From positions 1 through 39,262 of the forward strand of contig QIAP01000088.1 of assembly GCA_003225075.1 (NCBI GenBank): a stretch of 39,262 nt of DNA. Reading direction: 5' to 3'. Below, one piece after another: positions 34,636 through 39,262 of this stretch. The position numbers and the translations under genes were made by a program. The notes beneath the pieces are model-generated. The model did not search any database, was not told the origin of the DNA, and saw only the letters and a program-made list of their open reading frames with translations. Every line of letters begins with the position of its first letter. The stretch's first letter is position 1. The stretch comes from Acidobacteriota bacterium (GTDB taxonomy: Bacteria; Acidobacteriota; Terriglobia; Terriglobales; Acidobacteriaceae).

Positions 34636-34883
34636 TCCAGAATCTCCAGCGTAAAGCGCTTGTGAAACCTGAGGCCCGCAGCGCTTAACAGAGTGCGCAT
34701 GGCTCGCGCAGTGCGTCCCTGCTTGCCGATCACCTTGCCCATGTCGTTGGGCCCGACCTTGAGTTCGAGCACAGTGGTCTGCTCGCTCTCCACCTGATTC
34801 ACCGAAACCTGGTCGGGCGCGTCTACCAGCCCTTTGGCAATCTGTTCGACTAGAGCCCGCAAGTCGCCACTTTGTTCGCTCAT
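34632..34883 (-). CDS. khpA: KH-domain RNA-binding protein KhpA (YlqC)
   Basis: An 83-residue single KH domain with the GxxG loop in [19 protein letters not shown]. KhpA-type proteins bind RNA, often together with KhpB, and affect cell division and translation in some bacteria. The acidic N-terminus ([20 protein letters not shown]) is typical. It lies between rpsP and rimM, its classic position, and its stop codon overlaps the proposed rimM start. Confidence 0.94.
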   Translation of the reverse strand: MSEQSGDLRALVEQIAKGLVDAPDQVSVNQVESEQTTVLELKVGPNDMGKVIGKQGRTARAMRTLLSAAGLRFHKRFTLEILE

Positions 34884-34961
34884 ATGCGGATCCTCAATTG
34901 CGGGACGAGAATGGCAGCCACTTCGCGGTTAACCTTCTTGTGTCAGACCAGGCCGCCACGA

Positions 34962-35219
34962 TCAGGCGGCAGAGCCAGCGCTGGCTGGGGCCGGCTTGGA
35001 GACCAGTTTGCTGACCCGGCTCGACATTTTAGCGCCCTTTGACACCCAATATTCGACGCGTTCGCGCTTAAGATCGACAGTGGCCGGATTGGTGCGAGGG
35101 TTGTAGGTGCCGACCACTTCGACCGGACGGCCGTTGCGCGCGCGCTCCTTTTCAATGACCACCACGCGATAATGCGGCTGCTTGCGCGCACCCGTGCGCG
35201 ATAAACGAATGGTTAACAC
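34962..35219 (-). CDS. rpsP: Ribosomal protein S16
   Basis: A small-subunit ribosomal protein of 85 residues, with the signature LTIRLSRTGARKQPHYRVVV and VGTYNPRTNPATVDL, RVEYWVSKGAKMS. It starts at a GTG (35219) preceded by AAAGGA at moderate spacing. The Ala-rich tail (KPAPASAGSAA) is a common S16 ending. It heads the rpsP-khpA-rimM-trmD-rplS-rnhB cluster. Confidence 0.97.
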   Translation of the reverse strand: MLTIRLSRTGARKQPHYRVVVIEKERARNGRPVEVVGTYNPRTNPATVDLKRERVEYWVSKGAKMSSRVSKLVSKPAPASAGSAA

Positions 35220-35391
35220 AGAACTTAGGTTCCTTTCTTATTGCTTCCGGTTCTTAGTAAGTCCGGCAGGGATGAGACAAACTGTTATTTTTGCAGAATT
35301 TAGCAGGATTGGCAAGGATGCGGGACCCATGGCGAATTTTCAACCCTCCGACATTTTGCCGTCAATATCTCAATTGAACGGCGCAGTCTCA

Positions 35392-36081
35392 CTATTGGGA
35401 TTCCAGCGCACGCAGTATTTCCGTCGGCTCTGCCCTTTCGCTGTAGTCCTCGTTGACTGAGACGTAAAGCACCGTGCCGTCCCGGTCGAGAATATAAGTC
35501 GCGGGAATCGGCAACTCCCAACTCTCGTCGCCATTCACGAATGGCAGGTTGACGAAAGTGCGTTGGTAGACTGCCTGCTGGTACTCGGGGACGCGGTAGA
35601 CGAGCCCGAACTCGCGCGCCACCTGGTTTCCTGCATCGCTCAGCAGAGGGAACCGCAGTTTGTGCTGGTGGTGCATGAAGTAGGACTGTTTGACGGTTTG
35701 CGGAGAGATGGCGACTAACGTCGCTCCTGCTGGTTCGATTTGCGCCAGGATGAGATTCATGGCCTCGAGTTGTCCAACGCAGAACGGACACCAGCGACCG
35801 CGGAAGAAACAGATGACCAGACGGCTCTTTTTCAGCAGTTCGGCCGACGATACTGGTTTGCCGTCATGATCTTTCAGCTCGAAAATTGGAGCTTTGGCGG
35901 CGACGCCGAGCGTGCCATCAGCGAGGCGCTTCTGTTTTAAGTCGGCAACGACCTCGGCGTGGATGGCTTGGGATTCCGGCGGAACGTATTTGGCGATGAG
36001 CGCCTTGCGCTCGGCGAACTGTTCGCGCAGAGTGCAGGCATCCTGCGAGGGAGGCGGTTCTTCGAGTGAGCGCCCTTTCAT
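35392..36081 (-). CDS. Peroxiredoxin-like (AhpC/TSA) thiol protein
   Basis: A 229-residue thioredoxin-fold protein of the AhpC/TSA type. The active site reads FFRGRWCPFC (Cys98 and Cys101), the pattern of peroxiredoxin-like AhpC/TSA proteins that have a CxxC at the peroxidatic position. The domain includes APIFELKDHDGKPVSS before it and ATYILDRDGTVLYV after it. The first 55 residues form a charged helical extension. There is no signal peptide, so it is probably cytosolic and reduces peroxides. It sits between the SnoaL-type gene and rpsP, inside the otherwise standard ffh-rpsP neighbourhood. Confidence 0.85.
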   Translation of the reverse strand: MKGRSLEEPPPSQDACTLREQFAERKALIAKYVPPESQAIHAEVVADLKQKRLADGTLGVAAKAPIFELKDHDGKPVSSAELLKKSRLVICFFRGRWCPFCVGQLEAMNLILAQIEPAGATLVAISPQTVKQSYFMHHQHKLRFPLLSDAGNQVAREFGLVYRVPEYQQAVYQRTFVNLPFVNGDESWELPIPATYILDRDGTVLYVSVNEDYSERAEPTEILRALESQ

Positions 36082-36149
36082 AGAGTCAGCTCTCAGAGTC
36101 AGCAGTCAATCCTGGGAAAGGCAGACCGCCAAGTTTTTTCGGCAACGCC

Positions 36150-36638
36150 CTAAGGCTTCTGCGCCGGATTCGCCACGCTGGCGTGAGCAACGATCTTCCA
36201 TTGGCCAGCGATCAGCTTCACCACGAGCACATAATTACCTTCCACCACTCGATCGCGCAGGGTCACGTTGTAGGCTCCAGTGTCGTACCCTAGAACTCCC
36301 GACCGTTCGGTGTGCAAGCCGTGGACTACGTAGTCGTGCGCGCCCCCGGTGATGGACTTTTGCAGCTCTGCCAGGATCGAGTCGTAACCGTGCACCGAGC
36401 CATCCCAGCGCATCAACACCGCCTCGGAGGCGTAGAAGGCGGCGACCTTGTCGGCATGGCCCGCGTTGAACTCCTGCACCCAGGTGTCACGCAATTTCTG
36501 CATTTCAGCGTCGAAGGCCTTGTTATCGTGGGTCGTGTCCTTCGGCGGGACCTTCGCTACGCTTTGCGCAAACGCCATGCCCGCAGCCAGCATGAAAAGT
36601 GCGATCAGCATCGGGTATGCTCTTCGAGGATTCAACAT
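36150..36638 (-). CDS. Exported SnoaL/DUF4440-type (NTF2-like) protein
   Basis: A 162-residue protein with a signal peptide (MLNPRRAYPMLIALFMLAAG, then MAFAQS). The mature part is an NTF2-like fold: LRDTWVQEFNAGHADKVAAF, YASEAVLMRWDG, then strands ending in GQWKIVAHASVANP. Such domains are found in small ketosteroid-isomerase-like enzymes and binding proteins; the function here is unknown. GGAGG six bases before the ATG at 36638 decides the start. An ATG at 36668 would overlap the ffh stop. Confidence 0.82.
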   Translation of the reverse strand: MLNPRRAYPMLIALFMLAAGMAFAQSVAKVPPKDTTHDNKAFDAEMQKLRDTWVQEFNAGHADKVAAFYASEAVLMRWDGSVHGYDSILAELQKSITGGAHDYVVHGLHTERSGVLGYDTGAYNVTLRDRVVEGNYVLVVKLIAGQWKIVAHASVANPAQKP

Positions 36639-36664
36639 TCGTTCCTCCAGTGAGAAATGGGTTC

Positions 36665-38023
36665 TCACATTCCGGGCAGCTTCATCCCTGCCATCCTGCG
36701 CGCGAAGCTGCCTTTGCCCATCTGCTTGAACATCTTTCTCATCTGCGCATACTGGCGGAGAAGATTATTGACCTCCTGCACGGTGGTTCCCGAACCACGG
36801 GCAATTCGCTTACGGCGGCTGCCGTTGATCACTTCGTGATGCAGGCGCTCGTGTTGAGTCATCGAATTGATGATCGATTCGACGCGAGTGATTTGCTTCT
36901 CGTCGACATTGCCGGCGGCTTTCTGTAATCCGGAGAAGGGGCCAATGCTGGGAAGCATGCCCATGAGGCTTTGCAGTGATCCCATTTTTTTGACCTGGCG
37001 CAGTTGATCGCGGAAGTCTTCGAGTGAGAAACCATCACCAGAGAGCGCCCTAGTCGCGACCTCCTGAGCCTTTTTCTTGTCAACGTGCTGCTCGGCTTTT
37101 TCAATCAGCGAGAGGATGTCGCCCATGCCCAGGATGCGCGACACAATGCGGTCGGGATGGAAAGGCTCGAGCGCGTCATACTTCTCGCCGATACCGATGA
37201 ACTTGATGGGTTGACCTGTGACCTGACGGATCGACAGCGCAGCCCCACCGCGAGCGTCGCCGTCCATCTTTGTCAGCACGACTCCGGTGAGCGAAAGCTT
37301 TTTGTGAAATTCATCGGCCGAGCGGACGGCGTCCTGTCCGGTCATGGCGTCGGCCACGAACAGGATCTCCTGCGGGTTCATGAGCCGCTTAAGGGACTGC
37401 ATCTCCTCCATGAGTTGATCGTCTATATGCAGGCGACCGGCGGTGTCGATGATGAGCACATCAGATCCAGTATTGATGGCTTCGCGGCGGGCCTCTTTGG
37501 CCAGGCGTTCGACGGTGGCAGTGTTGGATTCCGTCACTTCACCTTCGTAAATGTTGGCCTTGATTGCCTGTGCTACCACTTTCAACTGCTCGCGTGCCGC
37601 TGGACGGTAGACGTCGACCGACACCAGCAAAGGGCGGTGACCGCCGTTTTTGAGCCAGTTCGCCAGCTTGCCTGAAGTGGTGGTCTTGCCGGACCCTTGC
37701 AGTCCGGCCATCAGGACAACCGTCGGAGGCTGGGAAGCGAACTTCATCCGGGCGGTGTCTTTGCCGAGAAGCTGGACCAGTTCGTCGTGCACAATTTTAA
37801 TGACCTGTTCTCCCGGTGAGAGAGCGGTCATTACTTCCTGGCCGAGGGCTTTGGCCTGAACCTGATCAATGAGTTGCTTGACGACTTTGAAATTGACGTC
37901 AGCTTCCAGCAGCGCGAGGCGCATCTCGCGCATTGCCTCCTGAATGTTTTCTTCATTAAGGACGGCCTGCCCGCGCAGGGTCTTGAAAGCACGTTGGAGC
38001 TTTTCCTGAAGGTTCTCGAACAT
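36665..38023 (-). CDS. ffh: Signal recognition particle protein Ffh
   Basis: The SRP54 homologue: with 4.5S RNA it binds nascent membrane-protein signal sequences and delivers ribosomes to FtsY. The 452-residue protein has the N domain, the GTPase G domain (AGLQGSGKTTTSGKLA, SVDVYRPAAREQL, IIDTAGRL, VLTKMDGDARGGAALS) and the methionine-rich M domain (MGSLQSLMGMLPSIG, SRRKRIARGSGTTVQEVN, QYAQMRKMFKQMG). All parts are intact. It heads the minus-strand cluster and is divergent from the CPBP gene. Confidence 0.97.
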   Translation of the reverse strand: MFENLQEKLQRAFKTLRGQAVLNEENIQEAMREMRLALLEADVNFKVVKQLIDQVQAKALGQEVMTALSPGEQVIKIVHDELVQLLGKDTARMKFASQPPTVVLMAGLQGSGKTTTSGKLANWLKNGGHRPLLVSVDVYRPAAREQLKVVAQAIKANIYEGEVTESNTATVERLAKEARREAINTGSDVLIIDTAGRLHIDDQLMEEMQSLKRLMNPQEILFVADAMTGQDAVRSADEFHKKLSLTGVVLTKMDGDARGGAALSIRQVTGQPIKFIGIGEKYDALEPFHPDRIVSRILGMGDILSLIEKAEQHVDKKKAQEVATRALSGDGFSLEDFRDQLRQVKKMGSLQSLMGMLPSIGPFSGLQKAAGNVDEKQITRVESIINSMTQHERLHHEVINGSRRKRIARGSGTTVQEVNNLLRQYAQMRKMFKQMGKGSFARRMAGMKLPGM

Positions 38024-38110
38024 AAGAGGTAAGAGGCTATTTTAGCAGCGGGTGGTGAGCCTACGTTATTCTCCCACCGGGGCAGAAATCTTTTTCCGGA
38101 GACACCCTGC

Positions 38111-38827
38111 TTGGCCGATCCCGCCGTCGCATCGCTGAATCAACCTGACTGTCGCCCGGTCGCTCCCGCGTGGCACACGTTTGTCTTATTGTTGGCGTTG
38201 CTCGCGATATCGGGGAGGGGAGCTTATTCGCATCGCGCTCCCGGTCTTGGACAAACGCGTGGCCACGCGATCGGCTACGTGATCGTGATTGCGTCGGAAT
38301 GGCTGTTAGTGGCATTCGTGTGGTTTGGGGTGCGTGGTTACAGAGTTCGACTGCTAGACCTGGTCGGCGGTTCCTGGTCTGGCTGGAAGCCCATAAGACG
38401 CGATCTTGGCATCGCCGGAGGTTTCCTGCTGGGGTCGAATATCGTTCTCGCGCTTCTCGGCCGCCTACTTCGCGCCACCCCCAATCAAGCGATTCGCAAC
38501 CTCTTGCCGCACGGAGGCTTCGAGGTAGCCCTATATCTCCTGCTGGCGCTAACAGCGGGGATTTGCGAAGAAATCATTTTCCGCGGCTACCTGCAAAGAC
38601 AATTTGCGGTCCTGGCCCGAAGCGCTGCGGCAGGTCTGGTGATTCAGGGGATTGTCTTTGGTATCGCTCATGGTTATCAAGGGCCAAAGTACATGTTCAT
38701 CATTGCGGTGTACGGCTGCCTGTTCGGGCTGCTGGCTCAGTGGCGGCACAGTCTTCGCCCGGGCATGATCGCTCACTTTTTGCAGGATGGGATATTCGGG
38801 ATCGTGGCGAGACATTTCTTGAAATAA
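38111..38827 (+). CDS. CPBP-family intramembrane metalloprotease
   Basis: A 238-residue membrane protein with five or more hydrophobic segments and the CPBP (CAAX protease/bacteriocin-processing, Abi) motifs: CEEIIFRGYLQRQF (Glu153, Glu154, Arg158), FGIAHGYQG (His187) and AHFLQD (His222). Family members act as membrane-embedded proteases, including bacteriocin self-immunity proteins. No bacteriocin gene is nearby, so the substrate is unknown. The start is a TTG, with GGAG about ten bases upstream, and is not certain. Confidence 0.85.
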   Translation: MADPAVASLNQPDCRPVAPAWHTFVLLLALLAISGRGAYSHRAPGLGQTRGHAIGYVIVIASEWLLVAFVWFGVRGYRVRLLDLVGGSWSGWKPIRRDLGIAGGFLLGSNIVLALLGRLLRATPNQAIRNLLPHGGFEVALYLLLALTAGICEEIIFRGYLQRQFAVLARSAAAGLVIQGIVFGIAHGYQGPKYMFIIAVYGCLFGLLAQWRHSLRPGMIAHFLQDGIFGIVARHFLK

Positions 38828-38881
38828 ACACTCGTGTTCCGCCACGGAACACGTCACGCGCTCAAAAAACAACTCCGATCT

Positions 38882-39052
38882 CTACACGTCATCTGCTGCC
38901 CGGTATTGCTCGTCCCCGGGGGGTTGGGGGGACGAACTGCAGGCTTCGGACAAGGCGAGATAAAACTTCTCTCTAGCGGTAAGCTCCCGGCCCAAATGCT
39001 CTGTCAGATCTCCCTCTAATTTCTCAAGTGGGGTCTTTTCCAAGGACAGCAT
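38882..39052 (-). CDS. Small 56-residue hypothetical protein
   Basis: A complete frame from ATG at 39052 to TAG at 38882, with a perfect GGAGG seven bases upstream. The product is acidic and helical (MLSLEKTPLEKLEGDLTEHL, then GRELTAREKFYLALSEACSS) and ends in a short Pro-rich tail. LTAREKFYLALSEA is an amphipathic helix, and the frame uses the codons expected of a gene. I do not recognise the family. It is convergent with the CPBP gene, ending 55 bases from it. Upstream (39053-39262) I see no other gene. Confidence 0.55.
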   Translation of the reverse strand: MLSLEKTPLEKLEGDLTEHLGRELTAREKFYLALSEACSSSPQPPGDEQYRAADDV

Positions 39053-39262
39053 AGTCAAACCTCCGCCAAGGGCGCGGATTAAATATGCTATGTCCCTCCT
39101 TCTCGATCAATTGGGTAAATTCTGTACGATACCGGACAAAGACTGTAGGAATGCGTGGAACATACCCGAAAGACCTTAGGAAGGACGGGGGACGCTCGGG
39201 GTGGACGCGGTCCGGGAATGTCCTTAAGGCGTCTTGACACTAGTCGTTGTAACGAATAGTAT

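Overview
The window looks like chromosomal DNA from an Acidobacteriota member, most likely a Terriglobia/Koribacter-like lineage. I infer this from moderately high GC and from protein types I associate with that phylum: a DUF3857/transglutaminase-TPR exported protein, an Hfq-like protein with a long N-terminal tail, a receiver domain joined to a membrane segment, and an Ig-repeat lipoprotein. No database search was possible, so the taxonomic call is an inference.

Layout. Positions 1-604 (minus) hold the start of a membrane signalling protein. Positions 692-3592 (plus) hold an exported hypothetical protein, a thioredoxin reductase and an aldo/keto reductase. Positions 3762-10557 (plus) form a compact housekeeping run: rapZ, an msbA-type ABC exporter broken by an internal deletion, yicC, gmk, rpoZ, coaBC and a family-4 uracil-DNA glycosylase. 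priA follows at 10761-13196. Positions 13182-22390 are an accessory region between priA and an M50 (site-2-type) protease gene that points towards it. It holds an Ig-repeat lipoprotein hydrolase, a RibD/DHFR-like reductase, a membrane-anchored receiver protein and a transglutaminase-TPR protein. Between them lie truncated second copies of the priA 3' end and of the M50 3' end. This is the most unusual structure in the window: it reads as a hotspot between two core genes where alternative versions of the interval have piled up in tandem.

Positions 22499-27402 carry the M50 protease, an HU-type protein, dcd, an Hfq-like protein, holB and tmk. Positions 27603-28430 carry a small gene and a small mobile-element-like cassette (12-bp inverted ends, 9-bp flanking direct repeats) that encloses a frameshifted VOC-family gene. 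An exported M61 peptidase follows (28518-30398).

From 38023 down to 30976 (minus) lies the classic translation and protein-targeting cluster ffh ... rpsP-khpA-rimM-trmD-rplS-rnhB, plus a PIG-L deacetylase. Between ffh and rpsP sit two extra genes, a SnoaL/DUF4440-type exported protein and a peroxiredoxin-like protein. The right end holds a CPBP-family membrane protease (plus) and a 56-residue small gene (minus).

Together the core genes serve nucleotide supply (gmk, dcd, tmk), DNA replication and repair (priA, holB, udg), coenzyme A synthesis (coaBC), ribosome and tRNA maturation (rpsP, rplS, rimM, trmD, khpA) and membrane targeting (ffh). Accessory genes are mostly exported enzymes and signalling proteins. 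No tRNA, rRNA, CRISPR array or complete transposase gene was seen.
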